DNA of 64,000 nt, taken from contig NZ_JABULX010000009.1 in the NCBI RefSeq assembly GCF_013328345.1, forward strand, positions 56,618-120,617. The letters are read 5' to 3'. Of this stretch, positions 16,969 to 25,028 are shown in pieces. Numbering within the stretch: position 1 is the stretch's first letter; each line of letters starts with the position of its first letter. The notes beneath the pieces are model-generated. The model saw only the letters and a program-made list of their open reading frames with translations. It searched no databases and was not told the origin of the DNA. Made by a program: the position numbers and the translations under genes. This DNA is from Marinifaba aquimaris (lineage in GTDB: Bacteria > Pseudomonadota > Gammaproteobacteria > Enterobacterales > Alteromonadaceae).

Positions 16969-17373
16969 TTAGCGCCCTGGTTCATGGGCTTGGTATCTGG
17001 GTAATTTAGCATCTAAATCTTCCCAATTGGCTTTATAGGTAACAAAGTTGTGCGAGATAGGGCGCTCGCTAATATCAGTGTCGAGCGAACCTAAACGCAA
17101 ACGATAACGCCCCGGTGATTTATCATTAGCACTGTAAATAGGCGAGCCACATATTTTACAAAAGTACTTTCGCTTACCTTCACTACTTTGATAAACCGTC
17201 AGCGCTTGCTGTTTATCTGTTAGGTTTAAATCTTCAGCATTGATAAAACCATTGGTCGCGTATGCACTACCGGTTGCCTTTCGACAACGTGAACAATGAC
17301 AATGAATAATACTGTCGATTCCACCTGCTAAGGTGTATTCGATTGCACCACATTGGCAACTGCCTTCATACAT
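16969..17373 (-). CDS. GFA-family zinc protein (second of two)
   Basis: 134 residues with GSCQCGAIEYTL, CHCSRCRKATGSAY and FCKICGSPIYS, the zinc-cysteine sets of the GFA/CENP-V fold. It is more like the canonical family than the copy at 11792-12142 (longer, with RLGSLD). Reaction not assigned. It overlaps the GNAT gene at 17366 by 8 bp, suggesting coupling. Confidence 0.9.
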   Translation of the reverse strand: MYEGSCQCGAIEYTLAGGIDSIIHCHCSRCRKATGSAYATNGFINAEDLNLTDKQQALTVYQSSEGKRKYFCKICGSPIYSANDKSPGRYRLRLGSLDTDISERPISHNFVTYKANWEDLDAKLPRYQAHEPGR

Positions 17374-17932
17374 ACTGAAAACCCTTATTTGTTATTTTTT
17401 GCCAAGCGTGTTTGTTGATTTTATAAAGCACATGTTCTTGCAGTGGATGCCCATTTGCAATGTCTGGATGAAAGAAATTTTGCTGGCTGTTTTGCATCCC
17501 TATTGTTTGCATTACTGCTTGTGATGGTATGTTGCTGGTCGCTGTGAAGGAAACAATTTCATCCAGCTTGAGCTGCTCAAAAGCATGCTTAAGAGAAGCA
17601 CGAGCAGCCTCTGTTGCAAAACCTTGGCGCCAATGGGCTTTGGCAAGTCGCCAGCCAATTTCAACACAAGGCGCGAAAGGCAATGCTTCATTTGGAGTAT
17701 GTAAGCCAACAAAACCAATAAACTGATTTTCGCTTTTGGTTTCTACAGCCCAAAATCCCCAACCGCGTTTCGCAATCAGTGCATGAATACGAGCAAACAT
17801 TTTTTGGCATTGCTCCTCATCCAGCGTGTGAGGAAAATATCTCATCACGTCTTTATCTGCACACATTTCAGTAAAAGGCGCTAAGTCGCTATCAACCCAT
17901 TGCCTTAAAATCAGCCGTTCTGTTTCTATCAT
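17366..17932 (-). CDS. RimJ/RimL-type GNAT N-acetyltransferase
   Basis: 188 residues. It opens with IETERLILRQWVDSDLAPFTEMCAD, the usual start of RimJ/RimL-like GNATs. FIGFVGLHTP, VEIGWRLAKAHWRQGFATEAARASLKHAF (acetyl-CoA loop) and EIVSFTATSNIPSQAVMQTIGM follow. ACGGAGAGTTCATG gives a clear start. The target may be a ribosomal protein N-terminus or a small molecule; the sequence does not decide. Overlaps the GFA gene. Confidence 0.9.
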   Translation of the reverse strand: MIETERLILRQWVDSDLAPFTEMCADKDVMRYFPHTLDEEQCQKMFARIHALIAKRGWGFWAVETKSENQFIGFVGLHTPNEALPFAPCVEIGWRLAKAHWRQGFATEAARASLKHAFEQLKLDEIVSFTATSNIPSQAVMQTIGMQNSQQNFFHPDIANGHPLQEHVLYKINKHAWQKITNKGFQYV

Positions 17933-17947
17933 GAACTCTCCGTGTTT

Positions 17948-18325
17948 TTACATAAAGTGGGTGGCACATAATTTATTGCCAAATGGGTCTCTGAGATAAG
18001 CCAGATATAAATCTCTTTCCGGGCTAGTGCGCACGCCAGGAGGTTGCTCGCAGCTGGTTCCACCGTTGGCAATACCAGCTGCATGCCAAGCATTAACCAT
18101 TTCGGGCGATGACGCTTTAAAACCAATTGTCATACCATTTCCCGGCGTGGCTGCTTCACCATTAACCGGGTGAGTTATTCCCAATATTCCTGTTTCGTTT
18201 AAATATAAACAACGACCTTTGCTATCGATGACGCCTTGGGCAAGCCCAAGTACTTTCATTAATGCATCGTAAAACTGTTTTGACTGTTCAATGTTGTTCG
18301 AACCTAACATGATATGACTGTACAT
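17948..18325 (-). CDS. VOC-family (glyoxalase/bleomycin-resistance fold) protein
   Basis: 125 residues. HIMLGSNNIEQSKQFYDALMKVLGL is the first beta-alpha-beta module and AYLRDPFGNKLCATHF the last, both typical of vicinal-oxygen-chelate proteins. His near the N-terminus could be a metal ligand. Members include dioxygenases, resistance proteins and lyases, so no reaction is assigned. AAGGACGAATAATG supports the start. Confidence 0.88.
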   Translation of the reverse strand: MYSHIMLGSNNIEQSKQFYDALMKVLGLAQGVIDSKGRCLYLNETGILGITHPVNGEAATPGNGMTIGFKASSPEMVNAWHAAGIANGGTSCEQPPGVRTSPERDLYLAYLRDPFGNKLCATHFM

Positions 18326-18362
18326 TATTCGTCCTTAAATATTTTTAAATGGTTATATGGAT

Positions 18363-18704
18363 TTAATTGGGCTGCTTTATCTTATTTTGTAAGGCTTGGA
18401 GCTGGTCTAATATATTGATAAATTGGGTCCCTAAATCTGTGATTTGATATTCCACTTTGGGCGGTACTTCTGGGTAAGAAATGCGCTTTAAAATGCCAAA
18501 TTCTACGTTTTTCTTCAAACATTGATTGAGCACTTTAGTGGTTAAGCCTTCAACACTTCTGACCATTTCACCAGGGCGATTGATATCATTTTTTAATAAT
18601 TGATAGACAGTCATCGACCATTTACAGCCACAAATGGCTTCAACCATCTTTGCACTTTCTGTTGGTGCATATTTTCTTGAAAGTTTTTTTTCTATACTTT
18701 TCAT
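18363..18704 (-). CDS. HxlR-family transcriptional regulator
   Basis: 113 residues in a winged-helix fold. The family signatures are AICGCKWSMTVYQLLKN (with the Cys and Trp), RPGEMVRSVEGLTTKVLNQCLKKN and FGILKRISYPEVPPKVEYQITDLG. HxlR proteins often sense electrophiles or oxidants through cysteine and control a divergent gene. Here the divergent gene is a double-cupin protein. GTAC-containing repeats lie between the two genes. Confidence 0.9.
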   Translation of the reverse strand: MKSIEKKLSRKYAPTESAKMVEAICGCKWSMTVYQLLKNDINRPGEMVRSVEGLTTKVLNQCLKKNVEFGILKRISYPEVPPKVEYQITDLGTQFINILDQLQALQNKIKQPN

Positions 18705-18710
18705 AAAGAT

Positions 18711-18752
18711 GTACCAAAAAGTACCTAGCTAACCGATAAGTACTTACTTTTT
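18711..18752. promoter_or_regulatory. Possible HxlR operators between hxlR-like and cupin genes
   Basis: GTACCAAAAAGTACC (18711-18725) lies 7 bp before the HxlR-type gene. AGTACTTACTTTTT (18739-18752) follows. Repeated GTAC half-sites separated by an A/T run resemble operators reported for this regulator class. Not verified. Confidence 0.4.
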
Positions 18753-18888
18753 AAGCTTTTATTCATTCTATATATTGCTAGTTATACAGCAACGAAAAAT
18801 ATATATCACAGCAAGCAGTGGGTTTTGGCTAACCCTATTGTTGTCGTTGAACGTAAAACACTAACAGCCACCTTCTTTGGAGAATGAT

Positions 18889-19554
18889 GTGAGTACACGA
18901 ATTAATGCTGACTTTGAACAACGAGTCGTTGTTAGGCCGAAGGACTATTCATGGGTCCCATCACCTATGCCAGGGGTTGAACGTATGATGTTAGATAGAA
19001 TTGGCGATGAAGTTGCGCGAGCGACTTCAATTGTACGCTATGCCCCAAATAGCGAATTTTCTGCGCATACACACACTGGCGGTGAAGAGTTCTTAGTATT
19101 GGAAGGTGTATTTAGTGACGAGCATCAAGACTATCGGCAGGGGAGCTATGTTCGCAACCCAATTGGCACGGCACATACCCCTAAAATTGGTGAACAGGGG
19201 GCGACTATTTTTGTAAAACTACAGCAATTTTCTAAAGCAGACCAAGAGCAAAAAGCGATTGATACGACTGCACAAACTTGGCATTTAGGTTTAGTGGATG
19301 GTTTAACCGTTATGCCGTTACATGAATTTGAAGGCGAGCATGTCGCATTAGTTAAATGGGCGCCCAATACTCAGTTTAAACCTCACCAGCATTGGGGCGG
19401 TGAAGAGATTTTAGTGCTTGGTGGTACTTTTTACGATGAACACGGTTGTTATCCAAAAGGCACTTGGATACGCAGCCCGCATCTGAGTCAGCATACGCCC
19501 TATACCAAAGATGATGGCGCGTTGATTTATGTTAAAACTGGGCACTTAGCCTAG
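18889..19554 (+). CDS. Double-cupin protein, ChrR-like
   Basis: About 221 residues from GTG 18889, chosen because GGAG stands 6 nt upstream; a TTG at 18877 is the alternative. Two homologous cupin barrels can be seen. The first (about residues 30-110) has AHTHTGGEEFLVLEGVFSDE, and the second (about 135-215) has PHQHWGGEEILVLGGTFYDE. Each has the HxH...E metal-ligand set plus a later His (IGTAHTP, LSQHTP). They resemble the cupin domain of ChrR but lack its anti-sigma part. Likely a metal-dependent enzyme or sensor. Divergent from the HxlR gene. Confidence 0.85.
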   Translation: MSTRINADFEQRVVVRPKDYSWVPSPMPGVERMMLDRIGDEVARATSIVRYAPNSEFSAHTHTGGEEFLVLEGVFSDEHQDYRQGSYVRNPIGTAHTPKIGEQGATIFVKLQQFSKADQEQKAIDTTAQTWHLGLVDGLTVMPLHEFEGEHVALVKWAPNTQFKPHQHWGGEEILVLGGTFYDEHGCYPKGTWIRSPHLSQHTPYTKDDGALIYVKTGHLA

Positions 19555-20003
19555 AGGTGTTTATACAATCGGAGCATGTCTTTGTGCTGAATGCCATTTT
19601 CAAAGATGGCTTCATTGTAATGGTCGAGGAAATGATCTTTGATAACGGCATCAACTCTAAAGCCGGCGCGTTGATAGAAGTTCAACTGGTAGCCAAACGT
19701 ACCTGTACCTAACACGAGCTCTTTAAATCCCATTGCAGCTAACTGCTCTGTTGTGAATGTCAGTAACTGACTGCCAATCCCCTTTTGTTGGTAGTCAGGT
19801 TGTGTCGCGATGTTAACAATTTCTGCAGTATCATCATCAAGTGCACAGACAATACAGGCTGCTATCACATCATTGTTAGCTAATGCGGCGAAACACTGTG
19901 CATTTTTCAGATAGCCATCAATTTGTTTTTCACAAGGGTCTGCCAATAGCAAAAGAGACATAGGTATTTGCGCTTTGCAAACGGATTTAAATTCAATATT
20001 CAT
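19551..20003 (-). CDS. GNAT-family N-acetyltransferase
   Basis: About 150 residues from ATG 20003, 20 nt after the upstream GNAT gene. Upstream in-frame codons would overlap that gene and add residues not matching the fold. Features: CFAALANNDVIAACIVCAL, EIVNIATQPDYQQKGIGSQLLTFTTEQL (acetyl-CoA loop QKGIG) and ELVLGTGTFGYQLNFYQRAGF. It overlaps the convergent cupin gene end by 4 bp. The substrate is unknown. Confidence 0.85.
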   Translation of the reverse strand: MNIEFKSVCKAQIPMSLLLLADPCEKQIDGYLKNAQCFAALANNDVIAACIVCALDDDTAEIVNIATQPDYQQKGIGSQLLTFTTEQLAAMGFKELVLGTGTFGYQLNFYQRAGFRVDAVIKDHFLDHYNEAIFENGIQHKDMLRLYKHL

Positions 20004-20022
20004 CTGATAAAAGCTACAGGGT

Positions 20023-20478
20023 TTAATTATTTTTTGCTGATTTAAAGTACCACTTAAACTCTGAAATATGCTCAAAACCAAAAGACTCATAAAGGCTTTG
20101 CGCTTGGGTATTGGTCTGTTGTGTGCACAATACTAAGCCTTTGCTTTGTGTTTCCTTGGCGTAAGCATCTGCTTTTTCTAGTAGTGCTCGTCCTGCGTCT
20201 GATTTTCTTGTTTCAGGTGCGACAAATAAGTCGTTTAAAATCCAGCTTCGCTCCATCGATTGCGAAGAAAAACTGGGGTATAACTGGCAAAAACCAATCA
20301 TTTTTTGATTGTTCAAAGCGATAAAAATAACGGACTCTTTTTGCGTTAACCGGGCTGACAAAAAGTCATGAGCACCATGTAGGTCAGAGGTTTGTTGGTA
20401 AAACTGGCGATAGCCATCAAAGAGCAAAACTAAGTCAGTTAAATCACCTAAGGTTGCTTGTCTTACTTCAATATTCAA
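20023..20478 (-). CDS. GNAT-family N-acetyltransferase
   Basis: 151 residues from a TTG start with AGGA about 8 nt upstream. IEVRQATLGDLTDLVLLFDGYRQFY, IGFCQLYPSFSS, WILNDLFVAPETRKSDAGRALLEKADAYA and LVLCTQQTNTQAQSLYESFGFE define a GNAT close to the diamine/aminoglycoside-like group. It is in tandem with the GNAT at 19551; the two are only distantly alike, so this is not a recent duplication. Confidence 0.88.
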   Translation of the reverse strand: MNIEVRQATLGDLTDLVLLFDGYRQFYQQTSDLHGAHDFLSARLTQKESVIFIALNNQKMIGFCQLYPSFSSQSMERSWILNDLFVAPETRKSDAGRALLEKADAYAKETQSKGLVLCTQQTNTQAQSLYESFGFEHISEFKWYFKSAKNN

Positions 20479-20653
20479 AAGTATATCCTTTACTTTAAAA
20501 GTGATAGTTATATCAGAGTGTTATAAAAAATATCGAGGGGTAATGTAATCTAATCATCAGCAAACGTAATGGGGTATTCGGCAGGTGACAAGAAAGATAA
20601 GACTGAACAAAAGAAGATTCATTCAGCCTTAATTGAGTGCTTTAAGGTGCGTG

Positions 20654-21016
20654 CTATTTAATAAATTTAATGGTCATTGGATAATCCCAGTACAAGCCAT
20701 TTTTCGCTTTGATGGCTGCCACTACCGCAAAAATAAAGTTAAGTAATGCTAGTACTGCAAAGCCAATTGCGCCAATAAAAATGAGTGTCAGTACCCCACA
20801 AATTGCTGAGTAGATAAGTAAACTAATAATCCAGTTAACGGTTATTTTACCGTGTTTATTTATCTCTTCATTTTTATCTTTATTGGTTAGCCACATCACT
20901 ACAGGCATGATTAAACCTAATCCAGGTATGATAATGCTGGCTAGTTGACTTAGATGAATGAGCATACAGTATGTGTGTAGGGGCATCCCCCAGTATTCTG
21001 CGTGATGATCTTGCAT
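20654..21016 (-). CDS. DUF4870 (Tic20-like) membrane protein
   Basis: 120 residues with three to four membrane segments. IHLSQLASIIIPGLGLIMPVVMWLTNKDKNEEINKHGKITVNWIISLLIY is the DUF4870 hallmark (helix, charged loop with NxHGK, next helix). VAAIKAKNGLYWDYPMTIKF is the usual end. Function unknown. AAGGATAGTTATG supports the start. An inverted repeat CTTGGT/ACCAAG lies at 21052-21067 upstream. Confidence 0.88.
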   Translation of the reverse strand: MQDHHAEYWGMPLHTYCMLIHLSQLASIIIPGLGLIMPVVMWLTNKDKNEEINKHGKITVNWIISLLIYSAICGVLTLIFIGAIGFAVLALLNFIFAVVAAIKAKNGLYWDYPMTIKFIK

Positions 21017-21120
21017 AACTATCCTTCGCCTTATTGATTGTGTGATTTAAGCTTGGTTTTTACCAAGTAATATATCTGTTGTAGCGTTTTTTTATGACGC
21101 TTATTAGGTTGAATTTCAAA

Positions 21121-21597
21121 CTATTTATATTGTGCGGCAGTAATAAACTCGCCAAAACTCTCGCACCAAACCACTACTGTATTGAATCGTGCTAAGTCTG
21201 TCCCCGTTGGAACGTCGACGATAAAGTTGGTAAAGGTATTTACATCACCAATGACTTTCATCGACGGCTTTAACTGCTCAAATTCGGCTTCGGTTTCGAC
21301 AAATTCAGGTGATAGATAAAGTTTAAAATCAGGTCCAGGAGACAATTTCCCCATCAAGGTAATGTGCTGATTGCTCAAAGATACTTTACCTTCTCCCCAG
21401 TGCAAAAAATCACTACCTTTTAAATTTTTGGTAAATTCTGTGATATAGCGACTATCGGCTGACATCTTATTAATACTGGTCAGAGTAGGAGAGGGGGGAG
21501 CGGTTAAAATGGGCAGCATGTAAATACCTAACATAAAGCCGATAAAACCAACAGCCGCATGCGTACATAACAGTAATACTCGCTTTTTAATATTCAT
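21121..21597 (-). CDS. DM13-domain membrane-anchored protein
   Basis: About 158 residues from ATG 21597 (AGGGG 6 nt upstream; a GTG just before it is less likely). One N-terminal membrane anchor (LLLCTHAAVGFIGFMLGIYML) and a DM13-like domain: GKVSLSNQHITLMGKL, FKLYLSPEF, and FNTVVVWCESFGEFITAAQY, where the Cys near the C-terminus is the conserved DM13 cysteine. The domain is proposed to carry electrons in the periplasm. Next in line after the DJ-1-like gene, on the same strand. Confidence 0.82.
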   Translation of the reverse strand: MNIKKRVLLLCTHAAVGFIGFMLGIYMLPILTAPPSPTLTSINKMSADSRYITEFTKNLKGSDFLHWGEGKVSLSNQHITLMGKLSPGPDFKLYLSPEFVETEAEFEQLKPSMKVIGDVNTFTNFIVDVPTGTDLARFNTVVVWCESFGEFITAAQYK

Positions 21598-21624
21598 CAC
21601 TTACCCCTTTTTATGCCATTGTAT

Positions 21625-22206
21625 TTAGCTGACAGATTGCTGCCATTGATATTCCATTTGTCTGGCTACCGTTTTAGCTAAGTCTAAGCTTTGTAGTTGA
21701 GAGACTAAAAACAAACTCATATCAATCCCAGCAGAAATACCACCAGATGTCGTGTACTTATCTGTATTGACCCAACGCTTGTCATCAATCACAGTTAACT
21801 CAGGAAATTGACCGATTAAATCGGGAATATCTTCCCCATGGGTAGTCACCGGTAAACCTTTTAGTAATCCGGCATTCGCTAAGATAAATACACCCGTGCA
21901 AACAGAAACGACATACTGAGCGGTTTTATCTGTAGCCGCTATCCAATTGAGCACTTTAGTGTTGTGCATTTCTGTGGTGTGTACGCCACCCACCACCACG
22001 ATTACATCGATGGGGGGATGATCATCAATGCTATAGTGTGGCAATACTTGGTAACCACCGCGAGCAGTAACGGGTGCATGTTTCTCAGCGATAAGAAACA
22101 CATTCCAATCTTGAGCTGCTAGTCGCTTAGCTGTGCTGAATACTTCAAAAGGGCCTGAAAAATCGAGTACCTCTGCTTGCTCATAGATATAAATGCCAAT
22201 ATTCAT
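21625..22206 (-). CDS. DJ-1/PfpI-family protein (GATase1-like)
   Basis: 193 residues. Features: NIGIYIYEQAEVLDFSGPFEVFSTAKRL (with the E in YEQAE corresponding to the acidic partner), PIDVIVVVGGVHTTEM, and the nucleophile elbow VVSVCTGVFILANAGLL with the active Cys. The THGEDI segment supplies a His. It matches the N-terminal domain of GlxA-type AraC regulators, but there is no DNA-binding part, so it is a stand-alone enzyme-like member. GGAGCAATAATG gives the start. Confidence 0.9.
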   Translation of the reverse strand: MNIGIYIYEQAEVLDFSGPFEVFSTAKRLAAQDWNVFLIAEKHAPVTARGGYQVLPHYSIDDHPPIDVIVVVGGVHTTEMHNTKVLNWIAATDKTAQYVVSVCTGVFILANAGLLKGLPVTTHGEDIPDLIGQFPELTVIDDKRWVNTDKYTTSGGISAGIDMSLFLVSQLQSLDLAKTVARQMEYQWQQSVS

Positions 22207-22243
22207 TATTGCTCCATGCTAAAGTCTGAATTAACTCATTGAG

Positions 22244-22486
22244 TTATTCTGTTTTTGTGCAGATAGTAAGTTTTTTAATGACGCTGTGTTTACGCGGTTC
22301 ACCTTGTAGTTTAGTCGATAGTTCAATTTGCGAACCTTTCTTCGTCGTAAGCTGCTCTTTATGCTTGCCCTTGGTTTCACCCTTTTCTGAAATAGCCCAT
22401 AGCTTTTTTGCAAATTCTCTTAAGCTCTCAGGTGAACCATGAATAAAAATTTCTTCCGCTTTTGCATCTTTTTCAATGGTGATCAT
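22244..22486 (-). CDS. Small protein resembling Imm32 immunity family
   Basis: 80 residues from ATG 22486 with AGGATTGAT directly upstream. ITIEKDAKAEEIFIHGSPESLREFAKKLWAISEKG has the two-strand plus helix pattern of the Imm32 family, whose members are found with polymorphic toxins. The C-terminal half is basic and ends in a strand (VIKKLTICTK). No toxin gene is adjacent, so it would be an orphan. Assignment is from pattern only. Confidence 0.6.
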   Translation of the reverse strand: MITIEKDAKAEEIFIHGSPESLREFAKKLWAISEKGETKGKHKEQLTTKKGSQIELSTKLQGEPRKHSVIKKLTICTKTE

Positions 22487-22633
22487 ATCAATCCTATTTG
22501 GTGTTCATATTCGATTATTGAGTAAGTTAACACATTAGCTATGTTTTTTTAGCAATCAAAGGTGATAAAGAAATTAACCTGTTTTAGAGAGCGATGAAGG
22601 AAAACACGACAGTTCTAGTAGATAATGTAGGTA

Positions 22634-22680
22634 CAGAAAAAATGGAAAATACAGTTTAATCTACTGTATTTTCCCAGGGT
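22634..22680 (-). terminator. Intrinsic terminator of the DUF2846 lipoprotein gene
   Basis: Perfect 11-bp stem GGAAAATACAG (22644-22654)/CTGTATTTTCC (22664-22674), 9-nt loop. On the minus strand it is followed by ATTTTTTC. It begins 15 bp after the stop codon of the gene at 22690. Confidence 0.85.
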
Positions 22681-22689
22681 ATTTATAAA

Positions 22690-23148
22690 TTAAGAGCTAC
22701 AGTTCCCTTTTGTTGCCATGCCTAATTTTGCAACAGCTTTTTTACCTTTTTCTTCTTCTACAAGTTCAACGCCTGCACCACCGACAAAGGCCCCCATTTT
22801 GATGTATTGGTTTACAAAATAGTTCTTACCACTTTCCGTTTTCACTAATAAGTCATTTGGAGAGAATTCAGACTCAGTCGATACTTTATGTTCTTTATTT
22901 CCTTCAACTTCCTCATAGAAGAATACATTTGGTGCAGTTTCACCGATGCACTTACCATTGATCCAAACATCCTTTTTCAATGCACCACCGAAATGGCCTG
23001 ATCGATAAACATAAACGCCTGCTTTACCATCAGCAGGGGCATTAAACTGTTTAGCTAATTCGCTTTTTTCTTTTGGTTCCATTGGAACACTTGTACAACC
23101 TGTAGCTAGGGCAGCAGTCATTGTAATAACAGCTATAACTTTATTCAT
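22690..23148 (-). CDS. DUF2846 family lipoprotein
   Basis: 152 residues. Signal MNKVIAVITMTAALATGCTS with lipobox ATGC (C18). The mature part has PADGKAGVYVYRSGHFGGALKKDVWINGKCIGE and YEEVEGNKEHKVSTE, the beta-rich DUF2846 pattern, then a GGAGVELVEEEKGKKAV tail. AAAGGAAAAGCCATG gives the start. It should be lipid-anchored in the periplasm; function unknown. Single gene with a terminator. Confidence 0.85.
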   Translation of the reverse strand: MNKVIAVITMTAALATGCTSVPMEPKEKSELAKQFNAPADGKAGVYVYRSGHFGGALKKDVWINGKCIGETAPNVFFYEEVEGNKEHKVSTESEFSPNDLLVKTESGKNYFVNQYIKMGAFVGGAGVELVEEEKGKKAVAKLGMATKGNCSS

Positions 23149-23480
23149 GGCTTTTCCTTTTTATAATAATGAGCTTTTTATGCTCTTTTTTGTTGAATAA
23201 TGTCAGATTAAGTGGGTACAAATTTACGTCAAAAGCTATGACGGTGTTTGTCCCTCATATTTGTGAGTTACTTAGCCCGAAATAAACGAATTATTGAGCT
23301 AATAAAGATAAAAGAAGGTACTCTCAATGATCAAAATTGATAACCTTCAACATTGGTATAACCACAATTTTTTATTTTAATTATCTGCGGCTTTGTCAAG
23401 ACAAAACAGAAGAGTTGTATTGAGTCTACAATTATTAAACGTTTAAATAAATACGTAAAATCCTGATTTTTAATTATATT
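23149..23480. other. 332-bp AT-rich intergenic region
   Basis: No gene seen in either strand. It holds a perfect 12-bp palindrome TTAAACGTTTAA (23435-23446), an inverted repeat TCAAT/ATTGA near 23325-23341, and GAAGGT/ACCTTC close by. It must include the promoter of the DUF2846 gene; no specific site can be named. Confidence 0.5.
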
Positions 23481-24308
23481 TTATTGATAACTGACTTCGA
23501 AGTTTTTAACCCAAGTAATGCCAGAGCCTTTCATAACTTCATTTCCTAATTCAATATCAGCAATATAGAGATTATTTGCGAGTAGGTTGTTATCTATGGC
23601 GTAGTTGAGTAGCTGTAAAGCTGGAATAGTGGCTTTCATCGACGATTGTTTGGCTCGAAATGCTAAATACGCCCAGCGGTTATCGTGTTCGCCAGACATA
23701 TCATACCAACTACTTTTATACCAAACTTCCCATACTTGCCCGCCAATTTTTATTTCACTGTGCTTGCGACCCGCAGGGTTAAAGTGACCTGATGTTTCGT
23801 AAGTCCAGATCATCACTTCTGCTGCAATCACCGATTTGTTTGCTGTAATACCTTGATAGGGTTCATCCATTAACCACATGCTGGTCGCGGTGTTGTGCTC
23901 GCCGTTGGTGTCAATTTCCAATTCATGCGAGATAGTCAGTTCAGATAATTGCGCAATTTGCAGCGGAAAATCAGCATTGTATTTAGGCTCGGGTGCCCAA
24001 GGCGATGCACCTATTCTTATTTGCGGGTAAGCATAAATAACGCTTTGATCACTTGGCCAAGACCACGACCAACCCTGTTGAATTTGCTTATCGACTACGC
24101 GTTGTTCGATACATTGTGACCATGGCTTGTCATGAGCGGCATTTTTATTCCAAACGTTATTTATCAATACACCTAGTTCGCTGCTGTGACTGAAGTAATG
24201 GTCACAACTGAGTGTGGTAGATTCAGGTTTTATCCAATGCTTTTCATCGTTTTGTTTGGTTGAGCAGGCGGTTAATAAGACCAAAGTACCAAGTAGCAAA
24301 TACTTCAT
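23481..24308 (-). CDS. GH12-like glycoside hydrolase lipoprotein
   Basis: 275 residues. Lipoprotein signal MKYLLLGTLVLLTACS (lipobox LTAC, C15). The body matches glycoside hydrolase family 12: NNVWN, GWSWSWP and YPQIRIG in the substrate cleft, ISHELEIDTNGEHNTATSMWLMD, then AAEVMIWTYETSGHF with the expected nucleophile Glu in EVMIW. The C-terminal IELGNEVMKGSGITW carries the expected acid/base Glu. GH12 enzymes cut beta-1,4-glucans or xyloglucan with retention. A lipid-anchored form would act in the periplasm or on the cell surface. No polysaccharide-utilisation genes flank it. Confidence 0.8.
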   Translation of the reverse strand: MKYLLLGTLVLLTACSTKQNDEKHWIKPESTTLSCDHYFSHSSELGVLINNVWNKNAAHDKPWSQCIEQRVVDKQIQQGWSWSWPSDQSVIYAYPQIRIGASPWAPEPKYNADFPLQIAQLSELTISHELEIDTNGEHNTATSMWLMDEPYQGITANKSVIAAEVMIWTYETSGHFNPAGRKHSEIKIGGQVWEVWYKSSWYDMSGEHDNRWAYLAFRAKQSSMKATIPALQLLNYAIDNNLLANNLYIADIELGNEVMKGSGITWVKNFEVSYQ

Positions 24309-24391
24309 TTCTATTCCTTGAAATAACGGTAGTTTTATCCCTTTTTAATTTAGCTGAGGAGTAACTGCAATAGCCAAGAGTTGGATTGGTG

Positions 24392-24991
24392 TTAACGCAG
24401 GTCAAAATCCTGCCAACGATAATAAGCTTGATCGGCGCATTTGAGCATGGGGATATCTTCAGGTGTATCGCCGTAGGCGTAAATTTTATTATAACGGCTT
24501 AAATCTATCGCTGATTCAATCGCTTTGACTTTATTGTTGCCACTGCAATCGAAATTGGCATATCGGCCTGTGTATTTCCCTTTGCTGTGTTCCACTTTAG
24601 AGCACAACAAGTTAAGTTGATTTTGCCTACACCAAATTCGCAAATACACATCTACTGTTGCCGAGACAACATAAAGCGTATCTCCTCTGTCTTTGTGCCA
24701 TTGCAATTTAGCGAGTGCGTTTTGTCGCATCACCTGAGGTAAGTAGCTTTGTACAAATTGTTCAGCGAGTATTTCGATCTCTGCTGTTGTGCGATTAAAT
24801 AGTACAAAGTTAGCAATGATGGGTCTTACTGTTGGGGCTTTAAGTAAGCCTAATTTGTATAAAATAATAACTGGGCTTAGTAAAACTAAGCCCAGTATTA
24901 ATCGTCTTTTGTTGGTCACAAAGAAGATAAATTGAGTAAAGGTATCTTCATTGGTGATGGTGCCATCAAAATCAAATAACGCTAAGTTCAT
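24392..24991 (-). CDS. HAD-IB family phosphatase
   Basis: 199 residues. Motif I DFDGTITNED, motif II VVSATVDVYLRIW (S/T), motif III Lys in NKVKAIE, and motif IV YGDTPEDIPML are all present. This is the HAD-IB subfamily that includes SerB- and CicA-like enzymes. A hydrophobic helix pair in the cap (LILGLVLLSPVIILYKLG) suggests membrane contact, as in relatives acting on lipid phosphates. AAGGA just upstream of ATG. Same strand as terC, 37 bp downstream of it. Confidence 0.88.
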   Translation of the reverse strand: MNLALFDFDGTITNEDTFTQFIFFVTNKRRLILGLVLLSPVIILYKLGLLKAPTVRPIIANFVLFNRTTAEIEILAEQFVQSYLPQVMRQNALAKLQWHKDRGDTLYVVSATVDVYLRIWCRQNQLNLLCSKVEHSKGKYTGRYANFDCSGNNKVKAIESAIDLSRYNKIYAYGDTPEDIPMLKCADQAYYRWQDFDLR

Positions 24992-25028
24992 TCCTTAAAC
25001 CTTGTTGTTATGCCATTACGCAAATGCT

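Noticed and set aside
22231..22413. 60-residue frame within the Imm32-like gene
   Set aside because: Overlaps in another frame the gene with the good ribosome binding site; basic low-complexity product.
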